From: REEB85 sp018971455
Lineage (GTDB): Bacteria > Pseudomonadota > Alphaproteobacteria > Acetobacterales > Acetobacteraceae
Length of the DNA: 11,196 bases
Assembly (NCBI GenBank): GCA_028871195.1
Contig: JAGWNT010000110.1
Location: forward strand, 1 to 11,196
Direction of reading: 5' to 3'
This document shows positions 1-6,614 of the stretch, piece after piece (the first letter of the stretch is position 1; each line of letters starts with the position of its first letter). A program made the translations under genes and the position numbers. The notes beneath the pieces are model-generated. The model searched no databases. It saw nothing but the letters and a program-made list of their open reading frames with translations, and was not told the DNA's origin.

Positions 1-111
1 GGGGCGTCTCCTTTCCATGGTACGCGTCTACGCCGTGCGGAGGCACCGCGGGAACTGGTACCACGCAAAGGGGCGCCGAGAGATATTCCGCAAGACCATC
101 GCCCTATCGGC

Positions 112-140
112 GGACCGGGACCGTCTCGGTCGACCGGTTC
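112..140. repeat. Bulged inverted repeat (hairpin) at the left edge
   Basis: The arms 112-118 and 134-140 pair over 7 positions (one G-T wobble). Inside them 119-123 pairs with 127-131 over 5 positions around a TCT loop, with a two-base GA bulge at 132-133. No run of T follows on either strand, so it is not a standard intrinsic terminator. It could be part of a transcript end or an operator, or be chance in GC-rich DNA. Confidence 0.35.
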
Positions 141-199
141 TGCGCAGCATCGCCGAAATGAGTGCGGCATTTCCGCCGCTTGCAATGCGCCAGGCCGGA

Positions 200-218
200 G
201 ATATTATCCAATAATATC
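200..218. repeat. AT-rich 8-bp inverted repeat downstream of tRNA-Ser
   Basis: GATATTAT (200-207) and ATAATATC (211-218) are perfect inverted arms around a CCA loop, 15 bases past the tRNA 3' end on the minus strand. A short T run (227-230 read on the minus strand) lies between the tRNA and the repeat. The AT-rich stem is unusual in this GC-rich window. It may be related to the end of the tRNA transcript, but the stem is weak for a terminator and no T run follows it. Confidence 0.35.
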
Positions 219-232
219 AATGTGTTAAAAGG

Positions 233-322
233 TGGCGGAGGGAGTGGGATTCGAACCCACGGTACGCTTGCACGTACACACGCTTTCCAAGCGTGCGCCT
301 TAAGCCGCTCGGCCATCCCTCC
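233..322 (-). tRNA. tRNA-Ser, anticodon GGA
   Basis: A complete class II tRNA on the minus strand, 90 nt including an encoded CCA (233-235) with G as discriminator base (236). The acceptor stem GGAGGGA pairs fully with TCCCTCC. The D stem is GCC/GGC. The anticodon stem CACGC/GCGTG encloses the loop TTGGAAA, giving anticodon GGA at 286-288, which reads UCC and UCU serine codons. The long variable arm typical of serine tRNAs has a GTACG/CGTAC stem, and the T arm GTGGG/CCCAC encloses TTCGAAT. It lies 56 bp downstream of the lepA stop on the same strand and probably has its own promoter in that gap. Confidence 0.97.
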
Positions 323-339
323 AGCCGGCTTGCGGGCGG

Positions 340-367
340 AAACTACCAGCGCCGCGTGGCAACGCAA
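340..367 (-). promoter_or_regulatory. Weak candidate promoter for tRNA-Ser
   Basis: In the gap between lepA and the tRNA, the minus strand carries TTGCGT (362-367) and TAGTTT (340-345) separated by 16 bp. The predicted start would be roughly 10-15 nt upstream of the mature tRNA 5' end. The -10 matches the consensus only at three positions, so this is a position-based guess. Read-through from lepA is the alternative. Confidence 0.25.
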
Positions 368-378
368 GTGCGCTCTGG

Positions 379-2184
379 TCAGGCATCCATCTTCAGCGCG
401 GCGAGGAAGGCCGATTGCGGGATTTCCACCTTGCCGAACTGGCGCATCCGCTTCTTGCCCTCTTTCTGCTTCTCCAACAGCTTGCGCTTGCGCGAGATAT
501 CCCCGCCGTAGCACTTCGCCGTCACGTCCTTGGACAGCGCGCCGATGGTCTCGCGCGCGATCACCCGTCCGCCGATTGCCGCCTGGATGGCGATCTTGAA
601 CAATTGCCGGGGAATGAGATCCTTCAGCTTCTCGCAGATCGCCCGCCCGCGCCGCTCGGCCTGGGCACGGTGGGCGATGAAGGACAGCGCATCCACGGGG
701 TCGAGATTGACCAGGATCGAAATCCGCACCAGGTCGCTCTCGACGTAGGTGTCCATCTGATAGTCGAAGCTCGCATAGCCGCGGCTGACCGATTTCAGGC
801 GATCGTAGAAATCGAACACCACCTCGTTCAGCGGCAGCCGATAGACCGCCATCGCCCGGTTGCCGACATAGGTGAGGTCCACCTGCTGGCCGCGCCGCTC
901 GCTGCACAGGGTCAGGATGGCGCCGAGATATTCATCCGGCACCATGATCGTCGCCTTGATCCACGGCTCCTCGATCCGGTCGATCTGGCTCGGGTCCGGC
1001 ATGTCGGCGGGGTTGTGCAGCTCCTCCACCGCCCCGTTGGTGCGGTACAGCCGATAGACCACGCTGGGCGCGGTCGCGATCAGGTCGAGGTCGAATTCAC
1101 GGCTCAGGCGCTCCTGGATGATCTCCAGGTGCAGCAGGCCGAGAAAGCCGCAGCGGAACCCGAAGCCGAGCGCGGCCGACGTCTCCGCCTCGTAATGGAA
1201 GCTCGCGTCATTGAGGCGCAGCTTGGCAAGGCTGTCGCGCAGCTTCTCGAAATCGTCGGCATCGACCGGGTAGAGCCCGCACCACACCACCGGAACCGAG
1301 GGTTTGAACCCAGGCAGCGCCGCGGCGGCCGGATGGCGGTCATCGGTGATGGTGTCGCCCACCGCCACGTCGGCCACCGTCTTGATGGCGGCCGTGATGT
1401 AGCCCATCTCCCCCGGCCCGAGATCGTCCACCGGCACCATGCGCGGCGTGAAGACGCCGACCTGCTCGACATGGTGGGTCGAGCCGCGCGCCATCATGCG
1501 CACTTTCTGGCCGCGCCTGATGCGCCCGTCCTTCACCCGGATCAGGATCACCACGCCGAGATACTGGTCGTACCAGCTATCGACCACCAGCGCCGTCAGC
1601 GGCGCCTCGGCATCCCCCCTGGGCGGCGGCAGGCGCGTCACCAGCGCCTCCAGCACCCCCTCGATGTTGAGGCCGGTCTTGGCGCTGATCATCACGGCGT
1701 CCGACGCATCAAGGCCGATCACTTCCTCGATCTGCTGGCGCACCCGCTCGGGCTCGGCCGCCGGCAGGTCGATCTTGTTGAGCACCGGCACGATCTCGTG
1801 ATTGGCCTCGATCGCCTGATAGACGTTGGCGAGCGTCTGCGCCTCCACCCCCTGCGAGGCATCGACCACCAGCAGAGACCCCTCACAGGCGGCCAGGCTG
1901 CGGCTCACCTCATAGGCGAAATCGACATGGCCCGGCGTGTCCATCAGGTTCAGCACATAGGTCTGCCCATCCTTGGCCGGGTAGGTCAGGCGCACCGTCT
2001 GCGCCTTGATGGTGATGCCGCGCTCCTTCTCGATGTCCATGTTGTCGAGCACCTGCTCGGTCATCTCGCGCGCCGTGAGGCCGCCGGTGGTCTGGATCAG
2101 CCGGTCAGCCAGCGTCGATTTCCCATGGTCGATATGGGCGATGATCGAGAAATTGCGGATCAGGTGCAGCGGGGTGTCGGTCAT
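379..2184 (-). CDS. lepA: Elongation factor 4 (LepA), ribosomal back-translocating GTPase
   Basis: A 601-residue protein, the normal length for LepA/EF-4, a cytosolic or membrane-associated translational GTPase that binds the ribosome and is proposed to remodel stalled or mistranslocated complexes or assist initiation. The GTPase signatures are all present: AHIDHGKST (16-24), RGITI (55-59), DTPGH (82-86), NKID (136-139) and SAK (167-169). The EF-G-like domains follow, and the LepA-specific C-terminal domain ends in the basic block around TAKCYGGDISRKRKLLEKQK. The start at 2184 was chosen because LepA homology begins there; an in-frame extension to 2292 overlaps pheT and looks unrelated. No Shine-Dalgarno sequence precedes this ATG. 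It follows pheT by 31 nt on the same strand, so it is either the last gene of the rpmI-rplT-pheST operon or has its own promoter overlapping the pheT stop. Confidence 0.97.
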   Translation of the reverse strand: MTDTPLHLIRNFSIIAHIDHGKSTLADRLIQTTGGLTAREMTEQVLDNMDIEKERGITIKAQTVRLTYPAKDGQTYVLNLMDTPGHVDFAYEVSRSLAACEGSLLVVDASQGVEAQTLANVYQAIEANHEIVPVLNKIDLPAAEPERVRQQIEEVIGLDASDAVMISAKTGLNIEGVLEALVTRLPPPRGDAEAPLTALVVDSWYDQYLGVVILIRVKDGRIRRGQKVRMMARGSTHHVEQVGVFTPRMVPVDDLGPGEMGYITAAIKTVADVAVGDTITDDRHPAAAALPGFKPSVPVVWCGLYPVDADDFEKLRDSLAKLRLNDASFHYEAETSAALGFGFRCGFLGLLHLEIIQERLSREFDLDLIATAPSVVYRLYRTNGAVEELHNPADMPDPSQIDRIEEPWIKATIMVPDEYLGAILTLCSERRGQQVDLTYVGNRAMAVYRLPLNEVVFDFYDRLKSVSRGYASFDYQMDTYVESDLVRISILVNLDPVDALSFIAHRAQAERRGRAICEKLKDLIPRQLFKIAIQAAIGGRVIARETIGALSKDVTAKCYGGDISRKRKLLEKQKEGKKRMRQFGKVEIPQSAFLAALKMDA

Positions 2185-2190
2185 GACTGG

Positions 2191-2219
2191 GACATAGGGC
2201 GTTTGCGGGTGCTTGTCAG
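2191..2219 (-). promoter_or_regulatory. Candidate lepA promoter overlapping the pheT stop codon
   Basis: On the minus strand CTGACA (2214-2219, five of six matches to TTGACA) is followed after exactly 17 bp by TATGTC (2191-2196, three of six matches to TATAAT). The -35 includes the pheT stop codon. Six bases separate the -10 from the lepA ATG at 2184, so initiation would fall at or next to the start codon, giving a leaderless message. This fits the absence of a Shine-Dalgarno sequence, but the -10 is weak. Confidence 0.4.
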
Positions 2220-4672
2220 CCACGCAGAACGGCGCCGGTGGCCTTGGCGACGGCCGCCACCACCTTGGCGCAGGCCACCTCGATCTCGGCATCGGTCAGC
2301 GTGCGCTCGCGCGGCTGGAAGACGACCTCCACGGCCAGCGATTTCCGGCCGGCCTCGACCTTGTCGCCCTCATAGACGTCGAACAGCGAAACCCCGGAAA
2401 TCAGTGCCCGCTCGGCGCCGCGCGCCGCGCGCAGCACGGTCTCGGCCGGCGTGTCCGCCGCCACCAGGAAGGCGAAATCGCGCCGCACCGGCTGGAAGGC
2501 CGGCAGGTCGGGTGCGGCCTTCTTCCGTCGCTTCGGCTCGGCGATGGCGTCGAGCACGATCTCGAAGGCCGCCGCCGGCCCGGCCAGGTCGAGCCCGTCC
2601 AGCAGCCGCGGGTGCAGCGCCCCGAAATACCCCAGCACCGTCTTCGGGCCCTGGCGCACCGTGCCGGAGCGGCCGGGGTGGTAGTGCGCCGGCGCGTCGG
2701 CAGTGACCGTGAGCGCCTCCATCGGCACACCCAGGGCGGCCAGAACGGCCCAGATGTCGGCCTTCGCCGCCATGGCGTCGGGGCTGGCCGCAGCAGCGGC
2801 CCAGCTTCGCGGCCCCTGGCCGACGCGCAGGCCGGCCGCCACCAGCGCCTGCCCTTCCGGCAGGTAGGCCGGGCCGATCTCGAACAGGCCGACATCGCCC
2901 CAACCGCGCGCGGCATTGCGCCGGGCCGCGAGCGCCAGGCTGGCGAGCGGCGTCGGGCGCAGCTGGTCGAGGTCCGCCGCGATCGGGTTGGCCAGGCGCA
3001 ACCCCTCCGGAACAGACCCGAACCGGGCGGCCGCCTCGCGCGCCAGGAAACTGAACGTCACGCATTCGGCGAGCCCGGAGGCCGCCAGCACGCGGCGGGC
3101 CAATGCCGTGCGCGCCTGCCGCGGCGACAGGCTCGCCGCGGGCACCGGGGCCATCGCCGGCATCGAGACCGGCGGCACCGCATCGAGCCCGCGCAGGCGC
3201 AGCACCTCCTCGATGAGATCAGCCTCCGGTTCGATCGCGGCGCGCCCTTCGGCGGCCTGGCGCGCGCGCTCGGCCGGCAGATCGGCGGCGGGCTCCAGCG
3301 CCCCCGGCGCCGCCACGTCGTTGCGCCAGGACGGCACCGAAACCGTCACCGCCTCGCGCCCGCGCGCCACCACGCCGAAGCCGAGCCGGGCGAGCGAGTC
3401 CACCGCCGCATCGGCCGGCACGTCGAGGCCGCCGAATTCGCGCAGCCGGGCAAAACGCAGCGTGGCTTCGCGCCGCCAGCCGGGCTCCGCCCCGGCGGCG
3501 ACCACCTCACCGGGCTCACCGCCGCAGAGGTCGAGAATCATGGCCGTCGCCGCCTCGATCGCGTCGGGCAGAAGGGCCGGATCGACGCCCCGCTCGAAGC
3601 GCTGGCGCGCGTCGCTGACGAGCTGGTGGTGGCGTCCGGTATGGGCGACATGGATCGGGTCGAACAGCGCGCACTCGACGAAGACGCTGGTGGTGGCGTC
3701 ATCGCATCCCGTCGCCTCGCCGCCGATCACGCCGGCGAGGGACTGCACGCCGGCGGCGTCCGCGATCACGCAATCCTGCGGTCGTGCGGTGTAGTCGCGC
3801 CCGTTCAGGGCGCGGAAGCTTTCGCCGGCGCCGGGCCGGAAACGCAGCGTATCGCCGGTGACCTTGTCGGCATCGAAGACATGCAGCGGCCGGCCGAGAT
3901 CGATGGTGAAGAAGTTGGTGATGTCCACCAGCGCATTGATCGGCCGCAGGCCGATCGAGGTCAGGCGCGCCTGCAACCAGGCCGGGCTCGGCCCGTTGGT
4001 GAGCCCGCGAACCACGCGCCCGAGCACCCACGGGCAGGCTTCGGGCATGTCGATCGCCCAGCCCAGCGGGCTTGCGAAGCGCGCGGGAATCCGCCCCGGC
4101 TCGAACGGGCGCAGGGTGCCGAGCCCGGCGGCGGCCAGGTCGCGCGCCACGCCGCGCACCGCCAGCGCATCGCCGCGATTGGGCGTGACGCTGATGTCGA
4201 TCACCGGATCGTCGAGCCCCGCCCAGGCCGCATAGCTCATGCCGAGCGGCGCATCCTCGGGAAGTTCGACGATGCCGTCATGGTCTTCGCCAAGCCCCAT
4301 CTCGCGCATCGAGAGCAGCATGCCGGCACTCTGCACGCCGCGGATCTCGCCCACCTTCAGCGTGATGCCGGTGCCCGGGATGAAACTGCCGGGTGCCGCG
4401 AACACGCCCTTCATGCCGGTGCGCGCGTTGGGCGCACCGCACACCACCGATACGATGCCCTCGCCGGTGTCCACCCGGCAGGCGCGCAGCCGGTCGGCAT
4501 TCGGGTGCTGCACCGCCTCGACGACATGGGCGATGCGGAACGACGCCAGCGCCGCGCCGCGATCCTCGACGCCTTCGAGTTCCAGGCCGATCGCGGTCAG
4601 CGTTTCGGTGATCGTCTGCAACGACGCATCGGTGTCCAGATGCGTCTTGAGCCAGGAGAGCGAGAACTTCAT
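2216..4672 (-). CDS. pheT: Phenylalanine--tRNA ligase beta subunit
   Basis: An 818-residue beta subunit of the cytosolic alpha2-beta2 phenylalanyl-tRNA synthetase, which charges tRNA-Phe using ATP. In order: N-terminal helix and EMAP-like tRNA-binding fold (about 39-150, with HPNADRLRACRVD), the B3/B4 editing region (about 210-385, including the NALVDITNF motif), the B5 domain (about 400-495), a catalytic-like core (about 505-715) and the C-terminal anticodon-binding FDX-ACB domain (about 725-817). The B5 acidic motif is unusual: the expected pattern D-x5-D-x2-E-E appears as D452, then D485, E488 and E489, because about 27 alanine-rich residues are inserted after PSWRND. The start is supported by a GAGGG sequence 8 nt upstream. 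The ATG follows the pheS stop after one base, so the two subunits are probably translationally coupled. Confidence 0.97.
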   Translation of the reverse strand: MKFSLSWLKTHLDTDASLQTITETLTAIGLELEGVEDRGAALASFRIAHVVEAVQHPNADRLRACRVDTGEGIVSVVCGAPNARTGMKGVFAAPGSFIPGTGITLKVGEIRGVQSAGMLLSMREMGLGEDHDGIVELPEDAPLGMSYAAWAGLDDPVIDISVTPNRGDALAVRGVARDLAAAGLGTLRPFEPGRIPARFASPLGWAIDMPEACPWVLGRVVRGLTNGPSPAWLQARLTSIGLRPINALVDITNFFTIDLGRPLHVFDADKVTGDTLRFRPGAGESFRALNGRDYTARPQDCVIADAAGVQSLAGVIGGEATGCDDATTSVFVECALFDPIHVAHTGRHHQLVSDARQRFERGVDPALLPDAIEAATAMILDLCGGEPGEVVAAGAEPGWRREATLRFARLREFGGLDVPADAAVDSLARLGFGVVARGREAVTVSVPSWRNDVAAPGALEPAADLPAERARQAAEGRAAIEPEADLIEEVLRLRGLDAVPPVSMPAMAPVPAASLSPRQARTALARRVLAASGLAECVTFSFLAREAAARFGSVPEGLRLANPIAADLDQLRPTPLASLALAARRNAARGWGDVGLFEIGPAYLPEGQALVAAGLRVGQGPRSWAAAAASPDAMAAKADIWAVLAALGVPMEALTVTADAPAHYHPGRSGTVRQGPKTVLGYFGALHPRLLDGLDLAGPAAAFEIVLDAIAEPKRRKKAAPDLPAFQPVRRDFAFLVAADTPAETVLRAARGAERALISGVSLFDVYEGDKVEAGRKSLAVEVVFQPRERTLTDAEIEVACAKVVAAVAKATGAVLRG

Positions 4673-4673
4673 G

Positions 4674-5744
4674 TCACAGGCCCTCGTGCAGCATGGCCGG
4701 CGCCAGCGCCGAGAATCCGTAATGGCGCAGCCATCGTATGTCGCTCTCGTAGAAGGTGCGCAGATCGGGGATGCCGTGCTTGAGCATGGTCACCCGCTCG
4801 ATGCCCATGCCGAAGGCGAAGCCCTGCCACTCGCGCGGGTCGATGCCGCAATTGGCGAGCACCTTGGCATGCACCATCCCGCTGCCGAGAATCTCCAGCC
4901 AGTCCCCGCCGCCGCCCAGCTCGCCGGTCTTGCGGTTCCAGCCGATATCAACCTCCATCGAGGGCTCGGTGAAGGGAAAATAGGACGAACGAAAGCGCAC
5001 CGGCAGGCTGGAGATTCCAAAATAGGCGCGGAGAAAATCGATCAGGCACCCTTTGAGGTGCCCGAGCGTCAGGCCACGATCCAGCGCCAGGCCCTCGACC
5101 TGGTGGAACATCGGGCTGTGCGTCGCATCATGGTCGGCACGATAGGTCCGCCCGGGCACAATGACGCGCAGCGGCGGCGTCTGGGTCAGCATGGTGCGCA
5201 CCTGCACCGGCGAGGTATGGGTGCGCAGCACCTGGCGCCGCCCGCTCGCATCGCGCCCGGGCAGGTAGAACGTGTCCATGTCCTCGCGCGCGGCGTGATG
5301 GGCGGGAATGTTCAATGCGCCGAAATTGCGCCACTCATCCTCGACATCCGGGCCTTCGGCGATGGTGAATCCCATGGCGCCGAAGATCGCCGCCATCTCC
5401 TCCATCGTCCGGCTGATCGGGTGGATCAGCCCGCCCACCGCCGGCGCCGGCGGCAGGGTGACGTCGATGCGCTCGGCGGCGAGCCGCATGTCGAGCGCCG
5501 CCGCCTCCAGCGCGCCGCGGCGGGCCTCGATCGCCACGCCCAGCGCATCCTTCAGCCGGTTCAACGCCGCCCCGCGCTCCCGCCGCTCCTCGGGCGAAGC
5601 CTGGCCGAGCGCCTTGAGAAGCCCGGTGAGGCGCCCGTTCTTGCCCAGCACGCCCACGCGCACGGCGTCCCAGCCGCGCAGGTCGGAACAGGCGGCGAGA
5701 GCAGCTTCAGTCTCTGACTGGAGGGTGGCGAGATCGTCGGTCAT
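4674..5744 (-). CDS. pheS: Phenylalanine--tRNA ligase alpha subunit
   Basis: A 356-residue catalytic alpha subunit that forms phenylalanyl-adenylate and transfers Phe to tRNA-Phe together with PheT. An N-terminal coiled-coil segment (about 1-90) is followed by the class II synthetase core: motif 1 around HPISRTMEEM (108-117), motif 2 from PGRTYRADHDATHSP to FHQVEG (197-218), the Phe-pocket stretch YFPFTEPS (255-262) and motif 3 GMGIER (312-317). Alanine 310 in QGFAFGMG corresponds to the residue known to set amino-acid pocket size in E. coli PheS. The start at 5744 is preferred over an ATG four codons upstream because only the downstream one has a purine-rich AGGA before it; the upstream ATG abuts the terminator T run. 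It lies 76 bp after rplT, with an intrinsic terminator between them. Confidence 0.97.
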   Translation of the reverse strand: MTDDLATLQSETEAALAACSDLRGWDAVRVGVLGKNGRLTGLLKALGQASPEERRERGAALNRLKDALGVAIEARRGALEAAALDMRLAAERIDVTLPPAPAVGGLIHPISRTMEEMAAIFGAMGFTIAEGPDVEDEWRNFGALNIPAHHAAREDMDTFYLPGRDASGRRQVLRTHTSPVQVRTMLTQTPPLRVIVPGRTYRADHDATHSPMFHQVEGLALDRGLTLGHLKGCLIDFLRAYFGISSLPVRFRSSYFPFTEPSMEVDIGWNRKTGELGGGGDWLEILGSGMVHAKVLANCGIDPREWQGFAFGMGIERVTMLKHGIPDLRTFYESDIRWLRHYGFSALAPAMLHEGL

Positions 5745-5747
5745 GGC

Positions 5748-5752
5748 GTCCT
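5748..5752 (-). promoter_or_regulatory. Ribosome-binding site deciding the pheS start
   Basis: AGGAC on the minus strand ends three bases before the ATG at 5744. It is closer than usual but is the only Shine-Dalgarno-like sequence here. The alternative ATG at 5756 has none, since the terminator T run lies directly before it. Confidence 0.5.
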
Positions 5753-5758
5753 GCATGC

Positions 5759-5788
5759 AAAAAGGGCTGCCCGGCGCGGGCAGCCCTT
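5759..5788 (-). terminator. Intrinsic terminator or attenuator between rplT and pheS
   Basis: Read on the minus strand, AAGGGCTGCCC (5778-5788) pairs perfectly over 11 bp with GGGCAGCCCTT (5762-5772) around a five-base GCGCC loop. The hairpin is followed by three more T, making a run of five T in all. This is a textbook intrinsic terminator. It begins 32 bp after the rplT stop and ends only 14 bp before the pheS ATG. It therefore separates the ribosomal-protein genes from pheST, either by partial read-through or as a regulated attenuator. I see no leader peptide rich in Phe codons and no clear alternative antiterminator fold. Confidence 0.85.
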
Positions 5789-5820
5789 GATAGCGACCAG
5801 CTCCCGCGAACGGAGAGCGA

Positions 5821-6177
5821 TCAGGCCAGGGCGGCCTGCACCTTCTTGACGACTTCCGCAAAGCTGGCGGGATCGTCGAAGGCGATGGCGGCCAGCACCT
5901 TGCGGTCCATCTCGATGCCGGCGGTCTTCAGCCCGGCAATGAAGCGCGAATAGGTCAGCCCGTGCTCGCGCACAGCGGCGTTGATGCGCTGGATCCACAG
6001 GCCGCGGAACTCGCGCTTCTTCACCCGGCGATCGCGATAGGCATATTGGAGCGACTTCTCGAGCCGCTGCAGCGCGATGCGGTAATTGGTGGACGAACGG
6101 CCGACGAAGCCCTTGGAGGCGTCGAGAACCTTCTTGTGACGGGCGTGGGTGGTCACACCCCGTTTGACACGTGCCAT
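5821..6177 (-). CDS. rplT: 50S ribosomal protein L20
   Basis: A 118-residue protein matching bacterial L20 (bL20) throughout: the basic N-terminal tail MARVKRGV, the GRSSTNYRIALQRLEKSLQYAYRDRR helix region (given here in parts: GRSSTNYR, then LEKSLQYAYRDRR) and the LWIQRINAA motif. L20 binds 23S rRNA early and is needed for assembly of the large subunit; in several bacteria it also represses its own operon by binding the mRNA leader. A good AGGGAG site at 6185-6190 lies 7 nt before the ATG and overlaps the rpmI stop codon, which implies coupled translation of L35 and L20. It is followed by the terminator that precedes pheS. Confidence 0.98.
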   Translation of the reverse strand: MARVKRGVTTHARHKKVLDASKGFVGRSSTNYRIALQRLEKSLQYAYRDRRVKKREFRGLWIQRINAAVREHGLTYSRFIAGLKTAGIEMDRKVLAAIAFDDPASFAEVVKKVQAALA

Positions 6178-6189
6178 GGCGCTTCTCCC

Positions 6190-6393
6190 TTACCGCAGCC
6201 CGTACGGGGCCCATTGCTTGACGGTCAGGCCATCGGCCTCCGTCAGCACCTGGCTGCCACGCGCCTGCCGCTTCATCTTCTGGGTCCGGTTGATCAGGCC
6301 ATGGCGCTTGTTGCCGGGCCCCGCCAGCACCTTGCCGGTGGCGGTGATCTTGAAGCGCTTCTTCACCGAAGACTTCGTCTTCATCTTGGGCAT
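6190..6393 (-). CDS. rpmI: 50S ribosomal protein L35
   Basis: A 67-residue, strongly basic protein matching bacterial L35 (bL35), with the typical start MPKMKTKSSVKKRF, the central KRHGLINRT segment (in bacteria usually close to this form) and a short C-terminal tail. It is a structural component of the large ribosomal subunit. The start at 6393 is chosen because AAGGAG lies 6 nt upstream; an in-frame ATG two codons earlier abuts that site and could not use it. It is the first gene of the minus-strand translation operon and is 12 nt upstream of rplT. In many bacteria infC precedes rpmI; here it does not, and the upstream neighbour is a divergent oxidoreductase gene. Confidence 0.98.
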   Translation of the reverse strand: MPKMKTKSSVKKRFKITATGKVLAGPGNKRHGLINRTQKMKRQARGSQVLTEADGLTVKQWAPYGLR

Positions 6394-6399
6394 TTGCAT

Positions 6400-6405
6400 C
6401 TCCTT
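6400..6405 (-). promoter_or_regulatory. Shine-Dalgarno site deciding the rpmI start
   Basis: A perfect AAGGAG on the minus strand, six bases before the ATG at 6393. It excludes the in-frame ATG at 6399, which would leave no spacing. Confidence 0.85.
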
Positions 6406-6461
6406 CTGATCGGAAACCCGCCGCAACGGGCAGGCGTCGCGGCCGGGCATGCCCCACAGGC

Positions 6462-6478
6462 CCGGTCTCGCAGACCGG
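6462..6478. repeat. 7-bp perfect dyad at the predicted rpmI transcription start
   Basis: CCGGTCT (6462-6468) and AGACCGG (6472-6478) are perfect inverted arms around a three-base centre. The dyad begins four bases past the -10 of the rpmI promoter, so it covers the predicted start site. It could be a protein-binding operator. If transcription starts a few bases earlier than predicted, it could instead be a hairpin at the 5' end of the mRNA. Confidence 0.45.
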
Positions 6479-6481
6479 CGG

Positions 6482-6510
6482 CTTATAGTGGCCCGGCCCC
6501 CGCCATGCAA
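6482..6510 (-). promoter_or_regulatory. Sigma-70-type promoter for rpmI-rplT-pheST
   Basis: On the minus strand TTGCAT (6505-6510) and TATAAG (6482-6487) are separated by exactly 17 bp. Transcription would start near 6475, giving a leader of about 80 nt before rpmI. This is the best promoter match in the window and sits where the operon should begin. The leader contains short GC-rich inverted repeats that might fold, but I cannot match them to a known L20-binding leader. Confidence 0.7.
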
Positions 6511-6614
6511 GTCGCGTCAAGCAGGGCTGGCTTGCCGGCCTCGCCGCCCACGCGCATTCTGGCCGGCCCTGTCCCCTTGCGCTGCCCCCCTGCCCCTTCG
6601 CCGAGGTTCACGCC

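Larger units (their letters stand above)
1..232. other. Left-edge region without a convincing gene
   Basis: No gene is supported here. An open frame of 65 codons at 17-214 on the plus strand has no ribosome-binding site, no recognisable protein family and clearly weaker G/C preference at third codon positions than the real genes nearby, so it is not called. The stretch contains a bulged hairpin at 112-140 and an AT-rich hairpin at 200-218. It lies downstream of tRNA-Ser as that tRNA is transcribed. Base composition falls noticeably in the last 35 bases or so, up to the tRNA 3' end. No second copy of the tRNA 3' end is visible that would mark an integrated element. Confidence 0.5.

Noticed and set aside
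80..205. GAGATATT occurring at 80-87 and again at 198-205
   Set aside because: An 8-base match at two places is too short to support a repeat or attachment-site claim.
17..214. A 65-codon open frame at the left edge
   Set aside because: No ribosome-binding site, no recognised family, weaker GC at third codon positions than real genes here, and its end runs into the AT-rich hairpin.
415..2706. A 763-codon open frame on the plus strand opposite lepA and the end of pheT
   Set aside because: It crosses two genes, has shadow-like composition and no known family, while lepA on the other strand has every GTPase motif.
2213..4783. An 856-codon open frame on the plus strand opposite pheT
   Set aside because: It is a shadow of pheT in very GC-rich DNA, where stop codons are rare. 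Its sequence is rich in Arg, His, Gly and Ala without any recognisable domain, and the minus-strand frame is an unmistakable PheT.
6532..6560. TTGCCG and CATTCT, 17 bp apart, as a promoter for the oxidoreductase gene
   Set aside because: The -10 matches only three positions and the region is GC-rich enough for such pairs to arise by chance. I cannot name a promoter for this gene.
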